NCBI RefSeq assembly: GCF_013620825.1
Contig: NZ_NJIC01000055.1
Span: forward strand, 1 to 63,157
Direction: 5' to 3'
Source of the DNA: Rhodanobacter sp. PCA2
GTDB taxonomy: Bacteria > Pseudomonadota > Gammaproteobacteria > Xanthomonadales > Rhodanobacteraceae
Length of the DNA: 63,157 nt
This document shows, piece by piece, positions 35,826-44,917 of the stretch. The notes below the pieces were generated by a model. That model had not been told where the DNA came from. It did not search any database and saw nothing but the letters and a program-made list of their open reading frames with translations. The translations under genes and the position numbers were made by a program. Within the stretch, counting starts at the first letter, position 1; every line of letters begins with the position of its first letter.

Positions 35826-37396
35826 CGCCTGCCGCCGCCCACCCCTGGCAACGCGAATTCGACGCGCTGGCGCACGCTCCGGAGGCGGACTGGCTGCAAC
35901 AGGCACGCTCCTGGATGTTGCAGGGCGAACTCGATGCCGCGCTGGCGGCATTTTCCGAGGCATCCCGCCGTTTCCCGGACTCGGTGGATGCCTGCCTGGG
36001 CGTGGCCGGCGTGCGCTGGCAACGAGGCGAACGGCAGGATGCCGAGGCCGTTTTGCGCAGCCGCCTGGCCACGTACCCCGGCGACAGCGCCGCCACCTTC
36101 CTGCTGGTGCAGTTCCTGCGCGAGCAGGGGCGCCTCCACGCGGCGGCCGAGGCCATGCGCCGCCTGTTCGAGCACGGCTCGCAGGATGCGGAGACAACGA
36201 TCCGCGCGGTGGAGATGCTCGACGACTACGCGCTGCCGCAAGCCGCCTTCGCCATCTGCGAGACGGCCATCGCCGCCGGAACGGACGATGCGCGGCTGCA
36301 CGCATATGCCGGCATGTTCGCCACCCAGCTCGGCCGGTTCGACCACGCGCGCGAGCGCTACCGCCACGCTCTTGACCATCACCCCGACGCGGTGAACTGG
36401 AACATCCCGCTCGGCCTCGCCGGCCTGCAGCGTTATGCCGACGCGCAGCATCCGGACCTGACCTTGTTCCGGGAGATACTGCAGCGTCCGGCACTGGACC
36501 AGCACACGCGCGTCAGCACCTTGTTCGCCCTGGGCAAGGCCCATGACGACCTAGGCCAGTACGCCGAGGCTGCAGCGACACTGCGGCAAGCGAATGCCGG
36601 CGCACATGCCTCGAGCCAGTGGTCGCGCAAACGCTGGAAACGCAGCATCGACGGCAGGCTCGCCGCACCGGCCAGCGCAATGTCCTTGCCGGGCCCGACA
36701 GACTGGACGCCGATCTTCATCGTCGGCGTGCCGCGTTCCGGCACCACGCTGCTGGCGGAACGGCTGGCGGCGCATGCCGGCGTCTGCAATCGCGGCGAAC
36801 TGGGCTGGCTGGAGGTGGCGGCACTGCGGCTGGAACGCACGCCGCATCCGCCCCGGGCCGCGCTGGAAGAGTGTGCGGCATTCTATGCGGCCCAGCTCCG
36901 CCAGGACGACGAGACGGGAGCACGCTGCTTCATCGACAAGCAGCCGATGAACCTGTTGCGCGTCGACCTGATCATGCAGTTGTGGGCGAACGCACGCGTG
37001 CTGCTGTGCACGCGCGATGCGCGCGACACCGCGCTGTCGCTGTGGTCGCAGTCATTCCGCGATGCGGCGCACGACTACGCCTGCGACTTCGCGGATATCG
37101 CGGCCGTGATCCACGGCTGCAGGCGCCTGGGCGCGCACTGGCTGGCGCGTTACCCGCAATCGGTGCGCACTGTCCGCTACGAGGAGCTGGTCAGCGATCC
37201 CGCCGCCACCATCGCCGCGTTGCTGCCATGGCTCGGCCTTTCGCCCTCGCCCGCCCCTGCAACCACCCGGGTGGGCGGCGACATCCGCACGGCCAGTGCA
37301 TGGCAGGCGCGGCAACCCGTGCATGCGCGCTCGGTCGGCCGGTGGCGCCACTACGCACCCTACGTGCCGGAACTGCTGCAGCTGCCGGAACACTGA
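35822..37396 (+). CDS. TPR-containing sulfotransferase 3
   Basis: 524 aa. The TPR region (about 20-275) is more diverged than in the other copies (SWMLQGELDAALAAFSEASRRFPDS, RLHAAAEAMRRLFEHG). The sulfotransferase domain starts near 295 with IVGVPRSGTTLLAERLAAH. It has FIDKQPMNLLRVDLIMQL and a 3'-phosphate region CTRDARDTALSLWSQSF, in which the usual R-x-P/N-x-D is altered. An ATGA overlap with the preceding sulfotransferase shows coupled translation and a two-gene operon. It belongs to a different branch from copies 1 and 2, so the acceptor may differ. Confidence 0.86.
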   Translation: MTPAAAHPWQREFDALAHAPEADWLQQARSWMLQGELDAALAAFSEASRRFPDSVDACLGVAGVRWQRGERQDAEAVLRSRLATYPGDSAATFLLVQFLREQGRLHAAAEAMRRLFEHGSQDAETTIRAVEMLDDYALPQAAFAICETAIAAGTDDARLHAYAGMFATQLGRFDHARERYRHALDHHPDAVNWNIPLGLAGLQRYADAQHPDLTLFREILQRPALDQHTRVSTLFALGKAHDDLGQYAEAAATLRQANAGAHASSQWSRKRWKRSIDGRLAAPASAMSLPGPTDWTPIFIVGVPRSGTTLLAERLAAHAGVCNRGELGWLEVAALRLERTPHPPRAALEECAAFYAAQLRQDDETGARCFIDKQPMNLLRVDLIMQLWANARVLLCTRDARDTALSLWSQSFRDAAHDYACDFADIAAVIHGCRRLGAHWLARYPQSVRTVRYEELVSDPAATIAALLPWLGLSPSPAPATTRVGGDIRTASAWQARQPVHARSVGRWRHYAPYVPELLQLPEH

Positions 37397-37420
37397 CGGC
37401 GCAGCAAGGGTGGCGCGTCT

Positions 37421-39253
37421 TCAAGCGGGCGCGTCGGCCGAATAGCCCCAGTGCCTCAGCATGGGCTCCAGTATGGGCAGCACCGGCTCGAAATGGCTGC
37501 GGTACTTGTGCCAGCGAGCCATGCCGCGGCGGTTCACCGGTTCGATCACCTGGGAGTAGCTCGGCGTGGCGATGTAGGCCTTGCCGCGCGCGTGGCTATC
37601 GAAATGTAGCATCGGCGAAGCGTCCGCCAGGTCCAGGAACCGGCCGATGCGCCCGGTCTGCAGCGCCACGTCCGCCACCAGGTCCTCGTAACGCGAGATC
37701 ATCACCGACGGCTGCAGCAGGGCCGCCTCGTCGATCCACTTGGCCATGGTCTCCACGTAAGCGTGCGCCAGCCGCTCCAGCGTGCTGCAGGCCGCCGCCA
37801 GGCTGCTCGAGCGAAAGCTCTGCATGTAGCAGCTCAGGACCACGTCGCAGGGGTGGCGCAGCGCAAGGATGATCTTCGCCTCGGGAAACAGGCGGTGGAT
37901 CATCGGCAACCAGTGCATGTTCAGCGGATTCTTGTCGACCACCCGGACGCCCGGCTGCCGCGAAACACGCTCATCCACCATCGCGTAGTAGCGCTTGCGC
38001 AGTTCGTCGCAATCGAACTGCCGCAACACGCCGAGATCTTCGAGGATGCGCGAATCATGCTTGCGCAGGATGTCGGCGAGGCGATTGAAGAACGGATTCT
38101 CGTCCATCGACTGCAGGTCCGGATGGGCGTCCAGCATCTGCTCCAGCAGCGTGGTGCCCGAGCGCGGGAAGCCCACCACGAAGACCGGCGAGTCGCGCCC
38201 CTCCGGGGCGATCAACCGCGGCCAGCGCGCGTATTGTTCGGCCGAAACTCCCAGCGTCTGCAGCGGCAACGCCTTCGCATCCGGTGCGAAATATTCCGGC
38301 GAATCGAACTGCCGCTCCTTGGCCTCCAGACGATGGGCCACATGCAGGGCGTACATGGCCGCGTCGGTTTCACCCAGCTTGTCGTGGACCGCGGCGAGCT
38401 GGAAGTAGTGGGCATAATCGTCCTCGCCCTGCGGCCCGCAACGCTCCAGCATCTGCTTCGCCGCGGCCGCATCCCTTTTCCGAAGTGCCAACGCGGCCAA
38501 CAGATGCGTCGCTTCGTTGCGTTGGGCCTCCGTCGATTCCGCCATCGCGCGCAGCACCGGTTCCGCCATGGCCTCGGCGTCCGCCAATCGATTGAATCGC
38601 TCGTACTGGGTCGCCAGCAGCAGCCTGGCTTCGAGGTTTTCCGGCTGCCGCGACAGCAGGTCCTCCAGCAGTTCCGCGGCATCGAGCACATCGTTCCGCA
38701 GCGTCAGCACTTGGGCGAGGCTCAACTGCAACCCGTCGTCATCCAGCGGCGTCCAGGACCGCCACGGTGCGAGCAGTTCCCTGGCGCCCTCGAGATCCTG
38801 GCTCAGGCAGCAGGCCCGTGCGGCGTGGATCCGCGTCTCCGGGATATCGTGCCCCAGCACGAGGGCGTCCAGCAGCATCTCGCGCGCCGCCAGCGGTTCG
38901 CGCAACTCGATCAACAGCTGCCCGAACTGGCTTTTGGCCTGCGCATTCGCGGGATCCAGCGCGACCGCCTTCGAATAGGCCGCACGGGCGTCCTGCATCG
39001 CTCCCGTTTCGCCCAGCGCCGTGGCGTAGTTGTTCCAGTGCACGCTGTTCGCGGGAAACAGCCTGACCAGTTCGGCATGGATGGATACCGCTTCCGGCAG
39101 GCGCCGCTGGGTCTGCAGACTCATGGCCAGCAGCAGCAGCAGATCCTCGTTCCCCGGAAGCTCCAGCAGGGCGGCGCGCGACCATTGCTCCGCCTGCGCC
39201 GCCCGGCCCGTCTTCAGCGCGACCACGATCTGGGAAATGACGTCGGTATTCAT
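37421..39253 (-). CDS. TPR-containing sulfotransferase 4
   Basis: 610 aa, the longest of the four because of a larger TPR part (about 5-330; repeats such as HWNNYATALGETGAMQDARAAYSKAVALDP). The sulfotransferase domain starts near 355: PAPS loop VVGFPRSGTTLLEQMLDAHPDL, VVDKNPLNMHWLPMIHRLF, LALRHPCDVVLSCYMQSF. These are classic TPR-sulfotransferase motifs. It lies 68 bp downstream of the second TonB-dependent receptor on the same strand, separated by a hairpin terminator, so it may be expressed by read-through. The start is ATG 39253; a TTG three codons upstream is possible. Confidence 0.9.
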   Translation of the reverse strand: MNTDVISQIVVALKTGRAAQAEQWSRAALLELPGNEDLLLLLAMSLQTQRRLPEAVSIHAELVRLFPANSVHWNNYATALGETGAMQDARAAYSKAVALDPANAQAKSQFGQLLIELREPLAAREMLLDALVLGHDIPETRIHAARACCLSQDLEGARELLAPWRSWTPLDDDGLQLSLAQVLTLRNDVLDAAELLEDLLSRQPENLEARLLLATQYERFNRLADAEAMAEPVLRAMAESTEAQRNEATHLLAALALRKRDAAAAKQMLERCGPQGEDDYAHYFQLAAVHDKLGETDAAMYALHVAHRLEAKERQFDSPEYFAPDAKALPLQTLGVSAEQYARWPRLIAPEGRDSPVFVVGFPRSGTTLLEQMLDAHPDLQSMDENPFFNRLADILRKHDSRILEDLGVLRQFDCDELRKRYYAMVDERVSRQPGVRVVDKNPLNMHWLPMIHRLFPEAKIILALRHPCDVVLSCYMQSFRSSSLAAACSTLERLAHAYVETMAKWIDEAALLQPSVMISRYEDLVADVALQTGRIGRFLDLADASPMLHFDSHARGKAYIATPSYSQVIEPVNRRGMARWHKYRSHFEPVLPILEPMLRHWGYSADAPA

Positions 39254-39259
39254 CGCGTC

Positions 39260-39297
39260 CAATAGAAAATGGGCCGCGTGATTTCCACGCGGCCCAT
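39260..39297 (-). terminator. Terminator/attenuator between receptor 2 and sulfotransferase 4
   Basis: ATGGGCCGCGTG .. CACGCGGCCCAT, perfect 12-bp stem with a 5-nt loop, followed on the minus strand by TTTCTATT. It starts about 25 bp past the receptor stop. Confidence 0.78.
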
Positions 39298-39321
39298 CAA
39301 GACTAGCATCTGAACCAACGA

Positions 39322-42300
39322 TCAGAACTTGACCGTCACGCGGGCCCAGAAGTAACGGCCCATCAGGTCGAACGTGCTGGGATCGGTGTTGGCGTTGAGC
39401 GTATTGTTCGCATACAACATCGGCGGGGCACGGTCGAACAGGTTGTTCACGCCAAAGTCCACGCGGGTCTTCAACGGCTCGATGTTGTAGCCCAGCGACA
39501 CATCGTTGTAGATGGTCGAACCGTAGTGCAGGATCGTGGTCGCCGGCGCCCCCTGAACCGGGCTGGTCGCCTCATCCGGATTGGCGGAGCCGTTCCGGAA
39601 CGCACCGATGTAGCGCATGCGCCACTCGGCACTCCAGTTGCCGAACTGCCAGTCCACGAAGCCCTGCGCGCGCCAGCGCGGGAACGTGCAAACGCCCACG
39701 TTGTCCGGACAGGCGGCCGCCTGCGCGGAGCCGTAGGGCAGCAGATGCCCCGCATTGTTGTAGGTGATGTTGCCGCCGATGCCGGGCGCCGTCTGCTGGG
39801 TGTAGTACTTCAGATAGGTGGCGTTGACGCCGACGACGAACTGGCCGAAGGAGAACTGCGGCAGTTTGTAGTTGGCGGACCAGTCGATGCCGCCGGTGCT
39901 CAGGCTGCCCAGGTTGCCCACCGGCTCGACCGTGGACTGCAGCAACTGACCCTGGTTGGGACCGGGATTCGGATTGCGGTGGATGTACTGGCAGTACAGG
40001 GTCGAGCCGCCGGCGCACAGGTTGAGCAGGCTCTGCAGGCCCACCGCCGTGATGGTGTCGTTCAGGTACAGATGCCAGACGTCGAGCGTGGTGGACAAGC
40101 CCGGCACATACGACGGGCTGTAGACCAGGCCCACGTCGAAGGTCTTGCCATGCTCAGGCTTGACGTCGAACCCGGCCACCCGCGAACCCTGCGTGATCGT
40201 GGACGCCTGCTGCCCCGATTGCACGTAGGTGTTCACGAACGAGCCGTCGGTGGGTACGTTCTGGCAGGCCAGGGCCATCGGCGAACCGGCGGGCGCACCG
40301 GTATAGCCGGTACACGGGTCGGTATGGATCAGCGGCGCATCGGAACCCGAGTTGTACAGTTCGCCCAGCGTGGGTGCACGGAACACCTGCTCCATCGTGC
40401 CGCGCAGCAGCAGGTCGTCGATCGGCTTGTACTCAAGCGCGAACTTGAAGTTGTTCGTGCTGCCGAAATTGCCGATACGCGAATAGCGGTCGCCAACGAT
40501 GAGGTTCAGCGACTTCACGCCCGGCAGGTTGGCCAGCACCGGGATGAAGCTCTCGGCATAGACTTCCTTGGTGGTGTAGCCGCCTTGCACCGCGCTGAGG
40601 CACTGGCTTCCAAGGATGCAGCTGCCGGTCGTGGGATCGACCACCAGCTGTGGCGCCGGGACGTTGTGCTGGTAGTCCTTGCGGTACTCCGCCCCCACCG
40701 CCAACTGCACGGCGCCGGCAGGCAGGTCGAACAGCTCACCGTTCATGCCGGCGTGCCAGGTCCGCTCGAGCTGGTAGACATTGCTGGGGGCCGAAGCCGC
40801 CGCAGCCTTGAGCGCCGCGATGCTGCCCGGTGCATTGATGTCGAACGGATTGAACTGGCAGGCGACCGCGCTGACGCCGCTGGGGCAGATCGCCACGCCA
40901 TCGGGACCCATCGTGGAGGAGCCCGTATAAAGCTCGTTCTGGTTGGCCAGGCCACCGGTCGTGGTGACGACGCTCTCGTGGCCGAAGTTGAAGCCCACGT
41001 CCCAATTCCAGTTACGGTCGAAGACCGTGAAGTCGCCCTTGAAGCCGGTATTGATTTGCGCATCCGTACGGCCGACTGCCGCCGTGCGGAAACCGGCCGA
41101 GGTCAGGCGCGTGCGAAAGCTGTTGCCGGTGGAGCCGAAGCTGGTGCCGAACGGGCCGACGCCGAACTGGTTGAACGCGTTGTCCTTCGCAATCGTGGCG
41201 CCCGTCGTATCGGTGCCGAACAAGGCAGATGCCAGCTGGAAGTTGGACGAAGTCTTCTGGTAGATCGCGTCCACATAGGCCGTCACGTGATCGCCGAGGC
41301 GATACTCGCCCCGCAGAAAGCCGCCGGTGCGTTCCTGGGGCGTCATGTCCAGATTGACGCCCGCGTAGTTGTACTTGTCCGAGTTGGTGTAGCAATGGTA
41401 ATTCGCGGGGGTAACGACCTGGCTGTTGCCGCCCGGATTCAGCGTAATGGCTTTATTGGCGCAGTTGCTGAAAGCGTCGGTAATAGGCCCGGACTTCGGC
41501 AGTTGGATGCGACCGTACGGGCCGGACGACGAACCGCCGATATAGGCGTTGCGGGCGCCGTTCGTGGTCTGGGAAAGGCTGAGGGCACTCCTGGAGAACG
41601 AGCGGTTGGACGCCAGTACGCCGTCCTGCTTGCTGTACGAGATGCCGGCCATGATGCTGCCCTTGTCGGACGTCTGGCCGAACGTGAACGAGTAACCCTG
41701 CTGGCCGCCGTCGTTCTGGTCGGACTCGCCGACGTTGGCGGTGAACGTTGCGCCTTGATAGTCCTTGCGCAGGATGAAGTTCACCACGCCGCCGATGGCA
41801 TCGGAGCCATAGGTAGCCGAAGCACCGGAAGGCAGCACTTCGATGCGCTCGATCGCATCGGCCGGAATGGCGTTGGGATCCTTGCTCAGCAGGCGCTGGC
41901 CATCGACCAGGATCAGGGTGCGCTTGGAGCCGAGACCGCGCAGGTTGATGCTGGACTGGCCGGTGCCGCCGCCGTTGTTGACCTGCGGATTGACGTTGCC
42001 GCCGGTCATCGCCGGCAGCTGCTGCACCAGATCGCCCAAGGTCAGTTTGCCGGTGGCCTGGATCTGCGCGCGGTCGATGGTGACGACCGGATTGGACGTT
42101 TCGACGTCGACGCGGCGAATCAGCGAACCGGTAACCACCACGGTCTGCAGCTGCTTGGCCTTCTGTTCAGTGGGCTGGCCGCCCTGCTGGCTGTTGGCGT
42201 CTTGCGCGAACGCCATGGTGCTGGTGCCCATGGCGACGACGGCACCCAGCGAAAGCGCCAGGCGGACGGATGAGGAAAGCTTCGAAACCCCGAGTTTCAT
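39322..42300 (-). CDS. TonB-dependent receptor, plug-and-barrel type
   Basis: 992 aa. Signal peptide about 1-33 (STMAFAQDA). A Gln-rich stretch precedes the TonB-box/plug region TVVVTGSLIRRVDVETSNPVV. The plug runs to about 190 (LTLGDLVQQLPAMTGGNVNPQVNNGG, SSINLRGLGSKRTLILVDGQRL, AIERIEVLPSGASATYGSDAIGGVVNFILR). The barrel ends with RVTVKF, the usual terminal Phe signal. Extracellular loops hold many Cys pairs. The ATG at 42300 has GGAGGG 8 nt upstream. This SusC-unrelated TonB_dep_Rec class is used for glycans, peptides or siderophores; the ligand is unknown. It is the outer border of the sulfotransferase island. Confidence 0.94.
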   Translation of the reverse strand: MKLGVSKLSSSVRLALSLGAVVAMGTSTMAFAQDANSQQGGQPTEQKAKQLQTVVVTGSLIRRVDVETSNPVVTIDRAQIQATGKLTLGDLVQQLPAMTGGNVNPQVNNGGGTGQSSINLRGLGSKRTLILVDGQRLLSKDPNAIPADAIERIEVLPSGASATYGSDAIGGVVNFILRKDYQGATFTANVGESDQNDGGQQGYSFTFGQTSDKGSIMAGISYSKQDGVLASNRSFSRSALSLSQTTNGARNAYIGGSSSGPYGRIQLPKSGPITDAFSNCANKAITLNPGGNSQVVTPANYHCYTNSDKYNYAGVNLDMTPQERTGGFLRGEYRLGDHVTAYVDAIYQKTSSNFQLASALFGTDTTGATIAKDNAFNQFGVGPFGTSFGSTGNSFRTRLTSAGFRTAAVGRTDAQINTGFKGDFTVFDRNWNWDVGFNFGHESVVTTTGGLANQNELYTGSSTMGPDGVAICPSGVSAVACQFNPFDINAPGSIAALKAAAASAPSNVYQLERTWHAGMNGELFDLPAGAVQLAVGAEYRKDYQHNVPAPQLVVDPTTGSCILGSQCLSAVQGGYTTKEVYAESFIPVLANLPGVKSLNLIVGDRYSRIGNFGSTNNFKFALEYKPIDDLLLRGTMEQVFRAPTLGELYNSGSDAPLIHTDPCTGYTGAPAGSPMALACQNVPTDGSFVNTYVQSGQQASTITQGSRVAGFDVKPEHGKTFDVGLVYSPSYVPGLSTTLDVWHLYLNDTITAVGLQSLLNLCAGGSTLYCQYIHRNPNPGPNQGQLLQSTVEPVGNLGSLSTGGIDWSANYKLPQFSFGQFVVGVNATYLKYYTQQTAPGIGGNITYNNAGHLLPYGSAQAAACPDNVGVCTFPRWRAQGFVDWQFGNWSAEWRMRYIGAFRNGSANPDEATSPVQGAPATTILHYGSTIYNDVSLGYNIEPLKTRVDFGVNNLFDRAPPMLYANNTLNANTDPSTFDLMGRYFWARVTVKF

Positions 42301-42536
42301 GAGTGACACCCTCCGAATAGATTCTTGATCTGGCCGGTGGCAGCAGCCCCGGCCTTCTGATTTGCCCACCGCATCGCGGCGCTCCGTCACTGGCCGCGAT
42401 CATCCATGGGTAAAGGTGCGTCAACGCAAACGGCTGGGAACGCCAACCTGGCAGTGGGCCGTGGATCCGGGACGGTAGATCCGGTTGGTCGAACGATTAA
42501 CCATCGACATCAGGTTTCACATTGAGGCATGCGGAT

Positions 42537-42564
42537 TTGATACGCCCGCTTTACATTTTGTCAA
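42537..42564 (-). promoter_or_regulatory. Sigma-70-like promoter of the second receptor gene
   Basis: On the minus strand: TTGACA (42564-42559), 16-bp spacer, TATCAA (42542-42537). Upstream is AT-rich. The leader would be about 230 nt, with a weak GGCCGG/CCGGCC stem at 42332-42354. The rest of the 681-bp gap 42301-42981 shows no gene I can support. Confidence 0.65.
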
Positions 42565-42981
42565 CGAACTCATATTCGCAATTAATTACGACAAGGCAGC
42601 AATAAAAAACGAATTGCAGTCATTGAAAACGGGAAAATCCACATAAATCAGCAATCAGGACTTGCGCAATATTTTTCGTTTCCGAATGTTGGCGTATCGG
42701 CGAGCCTGAACGCCACCCGTCTTGCCCAAGGCACCGGTAAGGGATCGCCTTGAGTTTCACGCGTGATCGACGCTCAAGCCGGAGTGCTGCATCGCAGCAC
42801 GCGCGGCTGCTGGCCGCCATCGCAGCCGGAAGTTGCCCTGGCATGCCGGTAGCGGGGTTTCGAATCCCGGGCCTTGATGCGGGGGCGGACGCCAGCGGTC
42901 GCCCCGCCCGCAGCACGCAGGGGCATGCATTCCGCCCCGTGATGGCTGCAGCAGAGACGACCGCGTCGAGTTTCTTCGCCC

Positions 42982-43767
42982 TCAGTCCCCGTCTTCGTCG
43001 AACCGCAGGTGCTTCACGCTCCTGCCGTTGCGACGGACCAGCTTGAGCGCCTCGATGCCCACGCGGATGTGCGCCTCCACGTAGGTCTCGGTGACCGTGC
43101 GGTCGCTGGCTTCGGTCTTCACGCCCTCGGGGATCATCGGCTGGTCGGAGACCAGCAGCAGGGCGCCGCAGGGGATCTCGTTGGCGAAGCCGGCGGCGAA
43201 GATGGTGGCGGTCTCCATGTCCACCGCCATGCAGCGGGTGCGCCGGAGGTAGGACTTGAACTGGTCGTCGTGTTCCCAGACGCGGCGGTTGGTGGTGTAG
43301 ACGGTGCCGGTCCAGTAGTCGTGGCCGAGGTCGCGGATCATGGTGGAGACGGCGCGCTGCAACTGGAATGCCGGCAGCGCCGGCACTTCGGGCGGCAGGT
43401 AGTCGCCGCTGGTGCCCTCGCCGCGGATCGCGGCGATCGGCAGGATCAGGTCGCCGATCCGGTTTTTCCTCTTGACCCCGCCGCACTTGCCCAGGAACAG
43501 CGCCGCCCTGGGCGCGATCGCGCCGAGCAGGTCCATCACGGTGGCGGCGTTGGGGCTGCCCATGCCGAAGTTGATCAAGGTGATGCCGTCCGCCGTGGCA
43601 TTCGGCATGGGCCGGTCGCGCCCTCGCACTTCCACGCCATGCCATTCGGCGAACAAGTCCACATAGTGGCCGAAGTTCGTCAGCAGGATGTGCTGACCGA
43701 ACTGCTCCAGCGGCGTGCCGGTGTAGCGCGGCAACCAGTTGGCGACGATTTCCTGTTTTTCTTTCAT
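42982..43767 (-). CDS. amn: AMP nucleosidase, short form
   Basis: 261 aa, nucleoside-phosphorylase fold. It cleaves AMP to adenine and ribose-5-phosphate. Hallmarks are INFGMGSPNAATVMDLLGAI, LFLGKCGGVKRKNRIGDLILPIAAIRGEGTS, the catalytic-region DMETATIFAAGFANEIPCGALLLVSDQPM, and ETYVEAHIRVGIEAL. It corresponds to the catalytic C-terminal half of E. coli Amn (484 aa) and lacks the N-terminal regulatory domain, which is usual for this shorter bacterial form. The acidic C-terminus ends RFDEDGD. It is divergent from the degV gene. Confidence 0.92.
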   Translation of the reverse strand: MKEKQEIVANWLPRYTGTPLEQFGQHILLTNFGHYVDLFAEWHGVEVRGRDRPMPNATADGITLINFGMGSPNAATVMDLLGAIAPRAALFLGKCGGVKRKNRIGDLILPIAAIRGEGTSGDYLPPEVPALPAFQLQRAVSTMIRDLGHDYWTGTVYTTNRRVWEHDDQFKSYLRRTRCMAVDMETATIFAAGFANEIPCGALLLVSDQPMIPEGVKTEASDRTVTETYVEAHIRVGIEALKLVRRNGRSVKHLRFDEDGD

Positions 43768-43940
43768 GTGTTGCTGCCTTGTCCGTTGCTGCCTCCGCCT
43801 GCGCGGAGGATGCCGGCGACGCCACGCCGGCGGGGTCCTCGGGGTCGGGCGCCATTATGAATGCATGGGACGGCGACTCGCTGCCCGGCATCGGGGCCCG
43901 GCGCATGCTATGTTCTGGGCGTCATTTGAGGGGGTGACAC

Positions 43941-44885
43941 ATGCGCATGGGGCTGACCATGGATGCGGCCTGCGACCTGCCGCAGGCGTTCGTGGAGGAA
44001 CACCGCATCTCGGTGCTTCCGATCACCGTGAAGGTGGACGGCGAGACGTTCCTGGACGACCGCGACCCGGCGGAGATCCGGCGCTTCATCGACCGCCGCC
44101 TCGGCAACCGCAGCCACTCGGCGGAAACCGAGCCCACCTCGGTGGAGGAGGTGCAGCGGATGTTCCTGCAGCACCAGGCGCTGGAACAGGACTGCGCGTT
44201 CTGCCTCACCATCACCGCCACCCGCAGCCCGATCCACGACAACGTGGTGCGCGCCAGCTTCGCGATACTGCGCGGCTACCGCGAGGTGCGCGAGCCGGCC
44301 GGCATTCCCGGGCCGTTCCTGATGCGGGTGATCGACACGCGCAACATCTTCGCGGGCGCGGCGCCGGTGGTGTTCGAGGCGGCCCGGCTGATCGCGGCGA
44401 ACGAGGCGCCCGCCACGATCCGCGAACGGCTCAACCACATCGCCCACAACAGCTACGGCTACATGCTGCCGCGCGACCTGTACTACCTGCGCGCCCGCGC
44501 CAAGAAGAAGAACGACCGCAGCGTGGGGCTGTTCAGCGCCATGCTGGGCTCGGCGCTGGACATCAAGCCCATCCTGCGCTGCTTCCGCGGCGAGACCGGC
44601 CCGGTGGGCAAGGCGCGCGGCTTCGAGCAGGGCGCGCAGCAGCTGTTCGACTACGCCGCCGCCCGCGTGCGCGCCGGCCTGCTGGTGCCGGTGGTATGCC
44701 TGAGCTACGGCGGCGACGTCGACGTGCTTTCGCACCTGCCCGGCCATGCCGGCCTGCGCGTGGCCTGCGAGGAATGCGGCGTCGCGCTGCTGGAGGCGCC
44801 GATGAGCATCACCGGCATGGTCAACGTGGGCGAAGGCGCGGTGACCCTGGGCTTTGCCGCCGAGGAACACGAGGCCGTATTCTGA
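43941..44885 (+). CDS. DegV family fatty-acid-binding protein
   Basis: 314 aa. DegV fold: N-terminal TMDAACDLPQAFVEEHRISVLPITVKVDGETFLD, then SHSAETEPTSVEEVQRMF, ITATRSPIHDNVVRAS, RVIDTRNIFAGAAPVVFEAARLI, and a late SALDIKPILRCFRGETGPVGKARG. DegV/FakB proteins bind a fatty acid in a deep tunnel. FakB partners a FakA kinase in Firmicutes, but no FakA is seen here, so the proteobacterial role is open. GAGGGGG lies 6-7 nt before the ATG. The DUF4124 gene follows by 32 bp. Confidence 0.9.
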   Translation: MRMGLTMDAACDLPQAFVEEHRISVLPITVKVDGETFLDDRDPAEIRRFIDRRLGNRSHSAETEPTSVEEVQRMFLQHQALEQDCAFCLTITATRSPIHDNVVRASFAILRGYREVREPAGIPGPFLMRVIDTRNIFAGAAPVVFEAARLIAANEAPATIRERLNHIAHNSYGYMLPRDLYYLRARAKKKNDRSVGLFSAMLGSALDIKPILRCFRGETGPVGKARGFEQGAQQLFDYAAARVRAGLLVPVVCLSYGGDVDVLSHLPGHAGLRVACEECGVALLEAPMSITGMVNVGEGAVTLGFAAEEHEAVF

Positions 44886-44917
44886 GCCTTGCTCCCCGCG
44901 TGGTCGTGGAACGAACG

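Noticed and set aside
42850-42872. tRNA T-arm-like string GGGGTTTCGAATCCCGG
   Set aside because: No acceptor stem, anticodon arm or CCA end can be built around it; the 5-bp T-stem does not pair properly.
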